A DNA stretch of 64,000 nt from Haloarcula regularis (lineage in GTDB: Archaea; Halobacteriota; Halobacteria; Halobacteriales; Haloarculaceae), in the NCBI RefSeq assembly GCF_029338315.1, contig NZ_CP119794.1, positions 1,736,001-1,800,000 on the forward strand. Direction: 5' to 3'. Made by a program: the position numbers and the translations under genes. Below are positions 19,934 through 28,469 of the stretch, in pieces (positions within the stretch are counted from its first letter, which is position 1; each line of letters starts with the position of its first letter). Under the pieces are notes generated by a model. That model did no database searches, was not told where the DNA came from, and saw only the letters and a list, made by a program, of their open reading frames with translations.

Positions 19934-21106
19934 TCAGTCCTCGCTGAGCACGCCCGGGAGGAAGCGGTCCTCGTGGGCCTCGATGGTGTCGGCGTAGCGG
20001 GTCAGCGTCCCGAAGATGTCCCGCACGCCCTCCTCGAAGGTCTGGGACTGGCCGCCGATGAGGGCGGCGTAGCGGTCGTTCTCGATCTCCATCTTGTGGG
20101 TCTCGTCCTCGTCGCGGGGGTTCTCGAAGTGCTCGACGGCCACGTCGAGGTCGAACTCGTCGCCCACCTCGGCGATGGTCTCGGCGATTTCGACGATGCT
20201 GATGGCACGCGTGACCTGGTTGTAGACGGTCAGGCCCTCGGGCCGGTCGTCGGGATCGACGAGCGCGACCTGAGCCAGCCCCTCGACGGCGTCTTCGAGC
20301 GAAATGAACGGCTTTCGCTGCTCGCCCTTGCCGTAGACAGTCACGGGGTAGCCGGCGACGGCCTGCGCGGCGAAGCGGTGGCCGACAGTGCCGAAGTAGT
20401 AGTCGAAGTCGAAGCGGGTCTTGAGCGCGTCGTCCGCGCGGGTCTCCTCGGTCTCGGTCCCGTAGACGATGGCCGTCCGGACGTCCGAGACGGGGATGTC
20501 GAACTGCTTGTGCGCGAGGCGCATGTTGGCCGCGTCGTGCGATTTCGTGAGATGGTACCAGCTACCCGCCATCGCCGGGAACGGCACGTCGTCGCGCTCG
20601 CCCTGGTTCTCCATCGTCGCGCCGCCCTCGGGGATGGGGAACTCGGGCGCGCCGTACACGCCGGTCGTCGTCGTCTCGACGAAGTGCGTGTCGGTGAGGT
20701 CGTGCTCTTCTAAGCCCCACAGTAGGTTGCGCGTCGCCTGCAGGTTGTTGTGCTGGGTGTAGTTGGCCCGCTCGCCGTTGATCTGCGAGTACGGCGCGGA
20801 GGGCTGGGCGGCCGCGTGGACCACGACGTCGGGTTCGTGGACCGCGAGCAGCTCGTCGACGAAGGACTTCTCGACGAGGTCGCCCTCGACGAAGGAGAGG
20901 TTCGACAGGCCGTGGACCTCGCGGGCGGCCTCCAGGCGCTCGTCGATGCTGGCGACCGGCGTGGCGCTGGTCGCGCCGACCTCTTCGACCCACTCGCGGC
21001 GGGCGAAGTTGTCCACGAGAATTACTCTGTCGTCGGTCCGGTCCGCGATCCGCAGGGCCGCCGGCCAGCCGAGGTAGCCGTCGCCCCCAGTGACGAGGAT
21101 CGTCAT
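19934..21106 (-). CDS. SDR enzyme resembling UDP-sulfoquinovose synthase (SQD1/Agl3-like)
   Basis: The 390-aa protein aligns by eye with SQD1-type enzymes along its whole length. It has the GGDGYLGWPAALRIA Rossmann loop, VDNFARREWVEEVG, TPVASIDERLEA, the AAQPSAPYSQI loop, NYTQHNNLQATRNLL, the TGVYGAPEFPIPEG segment, WYHLTKSHDAANM (Tyr-x3-Lys), RFDFDYYFGTVGHRFAAQA, VTVYGKGEQRKPFIS and TVYNQVTRAISIVEIA. SQD1 and Sulfolobus Agl3 make UDP-sulfoquinovose from UDP-glucose and sulfite. The catalytic Tyr/Lys and several substrate loops are present, but substitutions relative to plant SQD1 mean a sugar-modifying relative cannot be ruled out. Confidence 0.75.
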   Translation of the reverse strand: MTILVTGGDGYLGWPAALRIADRTDDRVILVDNFARREWVEEVGATSATPVASIDERLEAAREVHGLSNLSFVEGDLVEKSFVDELLAVHEPDVVVHAAAQPSAPYSQINGERANYTQHNNLQATRNLLWGLEEHDLTDTHFVETTTTGVYGAPEFPIPEGGATMENQGERDDVPFPAMAGSWYHLTKSHDAANMRLAHKQFDIPVSDVRTAIVYGTETEETRADDALKTRFDFDYYFGTVGHRFAAQAVAGYPVTVYGKGEQRKPFISLEDAVEGLAQVALVDPDDRPEGLTVYNQVTRAISIVEIAETIAEVGDEFDLDVAVEHFENPRDEDETHKMEIENDRYAALIGGQSQTFEEGVRDIFGTLTRYADTIEAHEDRFLPGVLSED

Positions 21107-21286
21107 TAGTTACTCAGTTCGTGAGTAACTCCGATATGATAAATATCTTCTGTCCGTCGGCGTCTCGGACCGGGATGTTCGATGGACTGTTCGACGACAC
21201 AGGGAACGTGGCTTGAGCGGTAATTATCGGCAGAATCGGCGGTGAGTTGGACGGCAAACGAGGTGTCGAGCGACCGAGCGGGGGGA

Positions 21287-22536
21287 TTAGGGCCAGGTCC
21301 CGGTCTGGTCGCTGGCGTCGAGAACCCGTTCGAGCGCGACGACGTAGGCGGCGGTCCGGAGCGACGGCAGGGACCGATCCTCGTAGGCCTCGACGAGGTT
21401 CCAGAACTGCTCGACGATGGTCGCGTCGAGTTCCTCGTTGACGCGCTCTTCGGACCAGTAGAAGCGCTGGCGGTTCTGCACCCACTCGAAGTACGAGACG
21501 ACGACGCCGCCGGCGTTGGCGAGGATGTCCGGGACGACGAGGACGTCGTCGTCGCTGAGAATCTCGTCGGCCGCGGGCGTGATGGGACCGTTCGCCGCCT
21601 CCGAGACGACGTCGGCCGAGATCTCGGGCCAGCGATTCGTCGATGGCGTTTTCGAGGGCGGCCGGGATCAACAGGTCGACGTCCAGGGTCAGCAGCTCGT
21701 CGTTGGTGAGTTCCGCCGCAGCGTCGGGGTAGCCGACGACGCTCCCAGTCTCGCGTTTGAACTCCTTGACCGCGACGGGGTCGAACGACTCCTCGTTGTA
21801 GATGGCACCGCTGGAGTCCGAGACGGCGACCACGTCGGCACCCATCTCGTAGATGAGCTTCGCCGCGATCCACCCGGCGTTGCCGTAGCCCTGGACGGCG
21901 ACGGTCGCGCCTTCAAGGTCCTTGTCCAGGTAATCGAACGCCTCGCGCGCGGCGACGACCGTCGACCGGCCCGTCGCTTCGACGCGGCCCTCGCTGCCGC
22001 CACTGGAGAGGTCTTTCCCGGTTATCACGCCGGGTTCGGTCGTGTTCTCGATGGTCTCGTAGGTGTCCTTGATCCAGTTCATCTCGCGCTGGCCCGTGTT
22101 GACGTCGGGCGCGGGCACGTCGCGGTCGACGCCGATCATGGGCGTCAGTTCCTTCGCGAAGGCGCGCGTGATGCGCTCCATCTCGCTCTCGGAGTACTCG
22201 CTCGGGTCGATGACGATGCCGCCTTTCCCGCCGCCAAGGGATGTCGCTCGTGGCCGTCTTGTAGACCATCCACCCGGAGAGCGCCTTGACCTCGTCGCGG
22301 CTCACCTCCGGGTGATAGCGGATGCCGCCCTTGTACGGGCCGCGGTCGCCGTTGAACTGCGACCGGTACGCGCGAAAGACCTCGATGGAGCCGTCGTCCA
22401 TCTCGACGGAAAGGTTCGTCTCCAGGATTCGCTCGGGATTTTTCAGCCGCTCGACGTGGCCGTCGGAGACGTCCAGGTACTCGGCCGCCTCGTCGATCTG
22501 TGTCCGCAGGCTCTGGTACGGATTGACGTCGGACAT
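21287..22536 (-). CDS. gdhA: Glu/Leu/Phe/Val-type glutamate dehydrogenase (two frameshifts)
   Basis: Three successive frames spell one dehydrogenase of about 417 aa. They cover the N-terminal part from [14 protein letters not shown] through [17 protein letters not shown] to SDIP, the middle part [17 protein letters not shown] and the Rossmann domain [17 protein letters not shown], and a C-terminal [16 protein letters not shown] ending QTGTWP. It interconverts glutamate and 2-oxoglutarate. Two 2-base deletions explain the shifts: near 22236-22240, where the Gly/Lys-rich loop GGGKGG should follow SDIPL, and near 21619-21627. Restoring both gives a length divisible by three. The start at 22536 is supported by the TATA position; an upstream in-frame ATG at 22575 would lie at or before the transcription start. 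Confidence 0.85.
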
Positions 22537-22583
22537 GTATCGACCAGTGAAATCGACGTACCAAAAGCTATCCATTCAGTCCG

Positions 22584-22608
22584 ATATTTTATACGAAATT
22601 ATCGTATA
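22584..22608 (-). promoter_or_regulatory. gdhA promoter with palindromic operator
   Basis: On the minus strand CGTATAAAATATC forms a clear TATA box about 50 nt before the gdhA ATG. It overlaps a perfect 7-5-7 inverted repeat, TATACGA-AATTA-TCGTATA, at 22590-22608. The site resembles operators of Lrp/AsnC-type regulators, which often control nitrogen genes in archaea; that assignment is inference. Confidence 0.6.
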
Positions 22609-22659
22609 GTTGTGACTGAGTGAAGGGCTTACATCGCGTGATTTCTCGAATTTATTTCA

Positions 22660-22962
22660 CTAGAGCACTATTTTTCTGTCAAACTCATTTACTATCAGGC
22701 CGCCCGGTTCCTCCGAGACGTGGACAGTGGTGTCCGTCTCGAGTGCCACGGCATCGTTGACGCAGTTCACCGCACTCGCTGGAACGTCGACGCGGTCGAC
22801 GTCCGGGAGGAGACAGTCGCGTCGCTCCTCGCGTTCGAGGAGGACGTCCCCGCTGGGGAAGTGCCAGACGTGCGTGACGGCCCGGAACGCCGGCACGGAC
22901 GTCGGATCCTCGATGTACCTGACGGGTCGCCGTGCCTCGAGGCGAGTCTGGACGTCCGTCAT
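22660..22962 (-). CDS. Small haloarchaeal hypothetical protein
   Basis: The 100-aa acidic protein (MTDVQTRLEARRPVRYIED to NEFDRKIVL) has no membrane helix. It contains VTHVWHFPSGDVLLE and a single Cys in LLEREERRDCLLPDVDRVD. It reads toward gdhA and lies 46 nt downstream of a zinc-ribbon microprotein gene on the same strand, so the two may be co-transcribed. The longer upstream frame is Arg/Ser-rich and was rejected. Confidence 0.6.
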   Translation of the reverse strand: MTDVQTRLEARRPVRYIEDPTSVPAFRAVTHVWHFPSGDVLLEREERRDCLLPDVDRVDVPASAVNCVNDAVALETDTTVHVSEEPGGLIVNEFDRKIVL

Positions 22963-23008
22963 GGCTGGGCCGAAGTGTGCAGGGGTGGTGAGGGAGCGCC
23001 CGTCATCG

Positions 23009-23152
23009 TCACTCGAGTGGCGTCTGTCGATTCCGCATCTCGCCACCGCAGCTCGGGCAAGGATCGGGGTTGTCCTCTGCGACGACGACGGCACCGCACT
23101 CGAAACACTCGTACGGCGTTTCCTCGTCGGGGGTTTGCGTGACATCTCTCAT
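23009..23152 (-). CDS. Rubrerythrin-like zinc-ribbon microprotein
   Basis: This 47-aa protein starts MRDVTQTPDEETPYECFECG and carries a four-Cys zinc-ribbon, CFEC(x15)CPSC, ending NRQTPLE. Such rubrerythrin-like zinc-binding microproteins are widespread and numerous in haloarchaea; they bind one zinc ion and may act as small regulators. The ATG and TGA are unambiguous and codon use matches the chromosome. Confidence 0.75.
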   Translation of the reverse strand: MRDVTQTPDEETPYECFECGAVVVAEDNPDPCPSCGGEMRNRQTPLE

Positions 23153-23264
23153 GGTGCGTTCACGAGCGCCAGTCGCCGGCCGCGGCACTCACGTCGACCG
23201 AAGAACGGGACAGCTGAATACCCGGTAGTTGAGAGCCAAAGTACGCTTCGAGGTGGGGTGTTTA

Positions 23265-26143
23265 CTATTGAACCCCGTGGCGCGTGGGGACCGAGACGTT
23301 CCGCTCCTCGAAGAGGGTCCTGAACAGCTTTCGCTGCACCGTCCGGACGTGCTGGTAGAAGGCGGGCGGGGAGATGTCGAGTATCGCCGCGACGTCCTCT
23401 CCGGTGCTCTCGCGTGGCGACTCGAAGAACCCGCTGTAGTAGGCCGTCTGTACGACCTCGAGTGGCGGTCGGTGAGCGCCGAGAGGAAGCGCTCGTAGAC
23501 GTCGTGTTCGGCTGCCTGGTCGAGCGTCTGCTTGCTCTTGAGGGCGATCTCGGCGAAGGCCTCGTCCAGCAACCGCGTGACGGTCCTGACGTCGATGCTG
23601 TCCGGGACGTCGACGGTGAGCGTCGCCGAGGTCGAGTCGGCGGTCGCCTCCCGGACGACGGCCCCGTGATCGGCCAGTTCCAGTGCGAGGAACGGCCGCG
23701 CGAGCCCCAGACGGAGGACGCCACCGTTGCCCCCGTCGCTGATGCGTCGGACGTCGTCGACGTCGGCTAACTCCGTCGCAGCGGCTACCACAGTGTCTAT
23801 GTCACCCTCCTCGACGGTGACGAACACGTACCTCCCGTCGGTGGTCTGCTGGACGCCGCCCTGGTAGGAGAGGGTGGTGCCGGTCGCCCGCGCCAGCCGT
23901 GAGAGGACGAACGTCTCGTCGTCGACGTCGAAGGCGATGCGTGTCGCCGACGTCGTGAGCAGCGCGTTCTTGCGCTCGATGGCGCTGAGGGCGGAGGCGA
24001 TGGTCTCGCCCAGTTCGGCCAGGACGGCACGGGCAGTCTCGTCGAACGCGTCGCGGACGTCGGCGTAGACCGTCAGGACGCCGTGCGTGAGGTCGTTGTA
24101 CTCAAGCGGGATGCTCAGCACCGACATGAAATCGCGGGTGAGGGCGTCAGCGCGCCACGCGTCGTCCCGGAGATCGGTCGCGACGTTCGACACCATCGTC
24201 ACTTCGCCGGTCGCCGCGGTCCGGCCGGCCGGTTCGGTGCCGTCGGCGTCGACGTCGAACGCCTGGCTCTCGAGATACCCCTGCTCGTCGCCCGCCCACG
24301 CACGCGGTTCGAGCGTCTCCGTCGTCGAGTCGACGCTGCCGACCCAGACGAAGCTGAACCGCTCGTCGCTGGCCAGCAGGTCGCTGACCGCGTGGTCGAT
24401 CTCGTCGCGAGAGTCCGCCTGGACGATGGCCCTGTCGATGGCACGGATCGTCTCGTTGATGCGGTTCAGCGTCGTGAGCTGTTCGTTTTGCTGCTGGAGC
24501 TGTCGGTCCTGTTCCCGGAGCTGTGACTCGCGCGAGACGCGGTCGAGCGCGGCCTCGGCGGTCGCCGCCAGCAGGTCGGCGAGCTCCCGGGTTACGTCGT
24601 CGAACGCGCCGACGTCGGCCGACCCGGCGACGAAGACGCCGTGGTCGCCCAGCGGGACGTAGCCCGCACTGCGGAGGTCCGTGGCGCGGTTGTCGAGTCG
24701 GTCGGCCTGGTGGACGTCGTCGAAGAACAGCGTGGTCCCCTCGATGAACCCGTAGCCCGGGAGCGTGTCGCCGTCGACGTGCAACCGCGGGAGCGGCCCG
24801 TGGAGGTTCCGCATCGCCGGTGAGCGGGTGACGGGCCGGAGTTCGTTGGCGTCGGCGTCGAACAGGTAGACCGCCGTCGCGTCGAGGTCGAGGACGCTCG
24901 GCGCGTCGTCGACGATGTGCTGGGCGATCTCGTCGTGCGTGCCCGCGTACAGGAACCCCCGGGCCAGCTCCTGAAGCGTCGCCAAGGCCTCCTCGCGCTG
25001 TTTCCGCTTCGTGATGTCACGGCAGCTGTAGAGGAGCTTCCCGCCCTGGATGTCGACCTCTCTGACGTTGACCAGGAGCGTGTGTTCCCGGCCGGCCTTG
25101 TCCGTCGCCGTGCATTCGATGTTCTTCAGGCTCCCCGTCTCGGCGAGTTCCTCGCGGTCGAAGAGGTCCTCCCCGAGGAGATCGCCGATTGTCTCCTTCT
25201 CGCGGATCTCGTCGGCCGTGTACCCGAAGATAAAGTGGACGTTCGGGCAAACGTAGGTGTATTCGCCGTCCTCGTCGGTGATGAGGACTGTGTCGGTCAT
25301 GTTGTTGAGCGTTACCCGGTGGAGTTCCTCGGACTGGCGGAGGTCGCGCTCCAGCGAGACCCGCTCGGTGATGTCGACGCCCCTGATGACGATGGAGACG
25401 AGGTCGCCCTGTGCGTTCTCCACGGGACGTACGGAGAGGTCGATGACGCGCTCGAACTCGCTGCTCGACGGGGCGGAGATGATCGCGTTGCCTGAGGTCC
25501 CGTCGCGGGCGGCCGTGACGAGCTGGCGGATGTCGTTCCGCGTCGCCTCGGTGTGGGACCACCACGGCAGCGACCAGAACGACTCACCAAGAACGGCTTC
25601 GACGTCGACGTCGACCATCTCGAAGGCCCGCTCGTTCGCCCGCACGAGCGTCCCGTCCGGGTCGAGCACCCACGTCGCCGCCTGCGAATCGTGGAACACG
25701 GCGTCGAACTGCCGGGCTCGGTCGCGCTGGGTCGTCGCCTGTCGCGTCGAACGGAGCGCGGTTTCCACGCGGTCCAGGATCGTCTCGACCGCCTGGTCGA
25801 CCGGGTCGTCGACCACGAGGTAGTCTGTGACGCCGGCCCCGATCGCCTCGCTCGCGATGGCTTCGTCGCCGTTCGCGGTCGCGAGGAGTACCGGCACCGT
25901 CGACTCGTCGGTACGGATGCGGTCGACGAGGTCAACGCCGGTCGCGCCGTCGAGCGCATACGCCGTGACGACACAGCCCACATGGCCAGTGTCGGTCGCC
26001 CCGATGGCCTCCTCCGCGGTCTCGGCCGTTCGGACCGTCGCATCCGTGCTTGATTCGATTCGTCCAGCGAGTTCGGCGAGCCACTCGGGGCTGCCAACGA
26101 GGAGGACGGTCGCAACCCCAGGTGGTGATGCAAGACCCGTCAT
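23265..26143 (-). CDS. Bat-type multidomain sensor and transcription regulator (frameshifted before the HTH)
   Basis: The corrected protein is about 959 aa. In order it has a receiver-like domain (1-130), a PAS domain (about 145-270), a second PAS (270-390), a GAF domain (390-545), a coiled segment, a second GAF (560-710), the bacterio-opsin-activator ligand domain (710-880) and a C-terminal HTH-10 ending SVPTRHGVQ. Haloarchaeal Bat proteins sense light or redox and activate target promoters. The receiver-like domain reads CVVTAYALDG where SDY is expected, so the phosphoacceptor Asp is missing. A missing base near 23462 shifts the frame after SALTDRH, just before the HTH (EVVQTAYYSGFFESPR). 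Confidence 0.8.
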
Positions 26144-26524
26144 CAGTCACGCGCAAGGAGCGTGAGAGTTCGGTACACTGCATCGCGTCGGGATTCGGAC
26201 CGCATCTGGACGCTCACTGGCGCCTCGAGCGTGGAGGGCATCGGTGGTTGATAATCCAACCGCTCGCAAATATAGGTGTTTGGTAGTGAACCACCTTGTC
26301 GTTCGTACTGTTCGTGCGCGACGAGTCTCGAAGGTGGAGACGCGACCCCCACCTCAGCCCAGAGAGCCGCTCGAAAGAGTCCGAACGTACGCGATTCGAG
26401 ACGGTGTGAGAAGTGATGCACGCGTCCTGAAGAGCCAGGGGGCTGAATCGATCGGACCCGAGAACGGCCTCGCGTTTCGCAACGATTAAACCCGCAGCAC
26501 TCGTCGGACTAGTTGCTATCGCAC
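26144..26524. other. Intergenic region upstream of bat-type gene and tRNA-Pro
   Basis: No gene is supported here. Two AT-rich blocks stand out: CAAATATAGG near 26270, which on the minus strand could be a distal promoter for the sensor gene, and CGATTAAACCC near 26482-26492, about 35 nt before the tRNA and plausible as its TATA box. Confidence 0.4.
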
Positions 26525-26597
26525 GGGCCGGTGGGGTAGCCTGGTATCCTTCGGCCTTCGGGTGGCCGTAACCGCGATTCGAATTCGCGCCGGCCCA
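26525..26597 (+). tRNA. tRNA-Pro (anticodon CGG)
   Basis: A full 73-nt cloverleaf is present. The acceptor stem GGGCCGG pairs with CCGGCCC, and the discriminator base is A. The anticodon stem CGGCC/GGCCG closes the loop TTCGGGT, giving anticodon CGG. The T stem CGCGA/TCGCG encloses TTCGAAT. CCA is not encoded. The 3' end is duplicated at 36633-36645, marking it as an integration site. Confidence 0.93.
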
Positions 26598-26652
26598 TAC
26601 CATATAAACCCATTTTCCAGGGTTCTCTGACAGTTAGCCGCCGGTTTAGGGG

Positions 26653-26772
26653 GTTCCCGAAAGGAGTCGTTCAGTCGAATCTGAGCGGCGCATCTGTGAC
26701 TACTGCGGTGAGTTCATCGGGGAACCGCTCCAGCGCTGCCCACCGCTCGACGACGGGAGGTGTCGGCCATGA
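26653..26772 (+). pseudogene. Zinc-finger ORF without a start codon
   Basis: An open frame of 39 codons encodes RRICDYCGEFIGEPLQRC and ends LDDGRCRP, a four-Cys zinc-finger pattern. Upstream it is closed by TAG with no ATG or GTG between, so the 5' end is missing. Its TGA overlaps the ATG of the next zinc-finger ORF (ATGA), suggesting a former two-gene unit cut at the island boundary. Confidence 0.4.
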
Positions 26773-27056
26773 GTCCGCAGTGCGACAACTGCAGCGTGCA
26801 CGTCTCGGCGGAGTGCCACCGCGTTCGATCGGGCAACGACGGCATCCTCCACGGGTGCTCGTCATGCACGTCCTCGATGTTTCGCCAGTCGGTGCGCCAT
26901 GGCCGACGCGAGGAGTCGCCCCCGCTGTCCGGCGGTTCGTCGCCGCCGGCCCTGGTATCGGGCATGGGTAGGGGTACAGCCCGTGAGGTGCTCCGTCCAC
27001 GTCGTAAAATCGTCAGCGCTGAGAAAGACGAGGTGTACACACTGTGTGCCCCGTAG
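26769..27056 (+). CDS. Small zinc-finger protein (DUF7563-like)
   Basis: The 95-aa ORF begins MSPQCDNCSVHVSAECHRV and continues GILHGCSSCTSSMF, which fits the haloarchaeal C-x2-C ... C-x2-C microproteins annotated as DUF7563. Those are about 50-60 residues long; here the frame runs on through a Ser/Pro/Gly-rich and then Arg-rich tail, so the native stop may be lost. The DNA- or protein-binding role is unknown. It overlaps the previous zinc-finger frame by 4 nt. Confidence 0.5.
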   Translation: MSPQCDNCSVHVSAECHRVRSGNDGILHGCSSCTSSMFRQSVRHGRREESPPLSGGSSPPALVSGMGRGTAREVLRPRRKIVSAEKDEVYTLCAP

Positions 27057-27131
27057 CAACGTGTAAGATCCACGCCATGGGCGCGGTGGGGAACGATACA
27101 GAAATTACAGAATCACGATGGCTCCGGAGTT

Positions 27132-27335
27132 GTGACGATTCCGAAGCGTGACCTCGAGCGTGACGGGCTGGTCGACGACGACGGCACGCCAGCTGGCGTG
27201 CATCTGACTGCCGAACGGTTCGACGAACGGGCCTACGTGGTCCGAATCTATGACGACGATATCCACGAACTGCACGAATGTGAGGCGATTCAGCGGGTCG
27301 CTGCCGAGCGGGTGTTGGTTGATAATTCGGAGTGA
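27132..27335 (+). CDS. Small AbrB/SpoVT-like haloarchaeal protein (start uncertain)
   Basis: From a GTG at 27132 the frame encodes 67 aa starting MTIPKRDLERDGLVDDDG and ending AAERVLVDNSE. In-frame codons upstream add QNHDGSGV, giving a segment that looks like the swapped-hairpin AbrB motif (G-x-V-T-I-P-K-x-x-x-x). Without an ATG upstream, either the GTG is used or the 5' end was lost. Proteins of this kind are DNA-binding antitoxin-like regulators, but no toxin gene is next to it. Confidence 0.45.
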   Translation: MTIPKRDLERDGLVDDDGTPAGVHLTAERFDERAYVVRIYDDDIHELHECEAIQRVAAERVLVDNSE

Positions 27336-27477
27336 GCGCGTACAACGTCTCCACGCCTGGTCGCCTACGCTATTGAATCCCTAAGAGACTGACAGTACCG
27401 TCGTGGGAGATACAGGGGGTGCGTTCGGGAGGAATGTCTATTTCATCCCATCGATGTTCAAGCAAAACAAATACTCA

Positions 27478-27495
27478 GTATAGTTATAATTTGAG
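27478..27495 (+). promoter_or_regulatory. TATA-rich promoter of the PP2C module
   Basis: AGTATAGTTATAATTTGAG is a strong AT-rich block in this region. A transcript starting about 25 nt downstream would begin near 27515, leaving a leader of about 100 nt before the ATG at 27616, or a very short leader before a GTG at 27520. Confidence 0.45.
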
Positions 27496-27615
27496 ATCCA
27501 GAAGTGTCAGCCTGAGAACGTGCCGAAGCTGCTCACTCCCGATAGTATAAATTCAGCTCTGGCTTCCATTCAGCGTTCAAGCAAGCTATTTCAGGGGAGG
27601 TGCGAAAATTGGAAT

Positions 27616-28464
27616 ATGATGAATATCGAACAACGAACCGTCTCAGGTCCTCCTCCGAACGAAGATCATGTCTGGACTGATACCGGAGCTGCTATCGTGC
27701 TTGATGGGGCAACCGGACTCACCGACGCCACGTACACGGATGCTGAATCAGATGGACGCTGGTACGTGGAGACATTATCCAGAGAGATCCAACAACGTAT
27801 TAGAGATGGCAAATCCCTGACTGAAATAGTTGAGGCGAGTATCGTGGCAGTTTCGGAACGATTTGAGGAGCTTACCGGAGCAGAGAAGCTTGAGAAACAC
27901 GAGAAACCATCGGGAGCTGGAGCCATCGTTAGATGGCAGGGAGAGACCCTGGAGTATTTCATCCTTGGTGATTGCAGCGTCGTCCTTGAGACTGCGGACG
28001 GTACGATCCCAGTTCTCGGTAAAGGACCACGGGATTTGGACAACCGAGTCGTTGATCGAATCGAAGCAATCCGTGCTGAATCTACAGAGCCGGTCTCTTA
28101 CAATGAGGTCCGTGAGCGTGTCGATGACATGCTGATCAAGCATCGTCGGATGATGAACGAGCAGGACGGCTATTGGACACTTGGACAAACTCCCGAAGCA
28201 GTACAGTATGCTCAAACTGACGAAATCCCAAAGGAGAAGGTTGAACAGCTAATTGCCTTCACTGATGGTTTTGAACTGCTTGTCCCCACATATGATGTCT
28301 TTGTTGACTGGGAGGGACTGGTTCAATACATCTCGCATAACGGACTTGACCGGGCAATCAAGACGCTTCGGGCATTCGAACAGGCAGACCCTGAATGCCG
28401 GGCATACCCTCGCCTCAAACCCTCCGATGATATCGGTGTTGTTCATGTGGAATTTGATGGGTAA
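27616..28464 (+). CDS. PP2C-type protein phosphatase
   Basis: The 282-aa protein shows the PP2C metal and phosphate motifs in order: PNEDHVW, VLDGATG (the DG-x-G metal site), GAGAIVRW, FILGDCSVVL, IAFTDGFELL (Asp-Gly) and PSDDIGVVH (last Asp). These Mn/Mg-dependent enzymes remove phosphate from Ser/Thr. The ATG at 27616 follows GGGGAGGTG by about 12 nt; an in-frame GTG at 27520 would add 32 unconserved residues. The stop is 5 nt before the next gene, so the two form an operon. Third codon positions are much richer in A/T than in neighbours (many AAA, GAA, ATT), suggesting recent acquisition. No partner kinase is adjacent. Confidence 0.75.
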   Translation: MMNIEQRTVSGPPPNEDHVWTDTGAAIVLDGATGLTDATYTDAESDGRWYVETLSREIQQRIRDGKSLTEIVEASIVAVSERFEELTGAEKLEKHEKPSGAGAIVRWQGETLEYFILGDCSVVLETADGTIPVLGKGPRDLDNRVVDRIEAIRAESTEPVSYNEVRERVDDMLIKHRRMMNEQDGYWTLGQTPEAVQYAQTDEIPKEKVEQLIAFTDGFELLVPTYDVFVDWEGLVQYISHNGLDRAIKTLRAFEQADPECRAYPRLKPSDDIGVVHVEFDG

Positions 28465-28469
28465 TAAGT

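Noticed and set aside
21114-21286. Extension of the glutamate dehydrogenase frame to 21114
   Set aside because: The real C-terminus (QTGTWP) ends at 21287 in another frame; the longer frame is Arg-rich after the second shift.
27520-27615. Upstream GTG start for the PP2C gene
   Set aside because: It would add 32 residues with no PP2C features, whereas the ATG at 27616 follows a Shine-Dalgarno-like GGAGGTG. A near-leaderless GTG start cannot be fully excluded.
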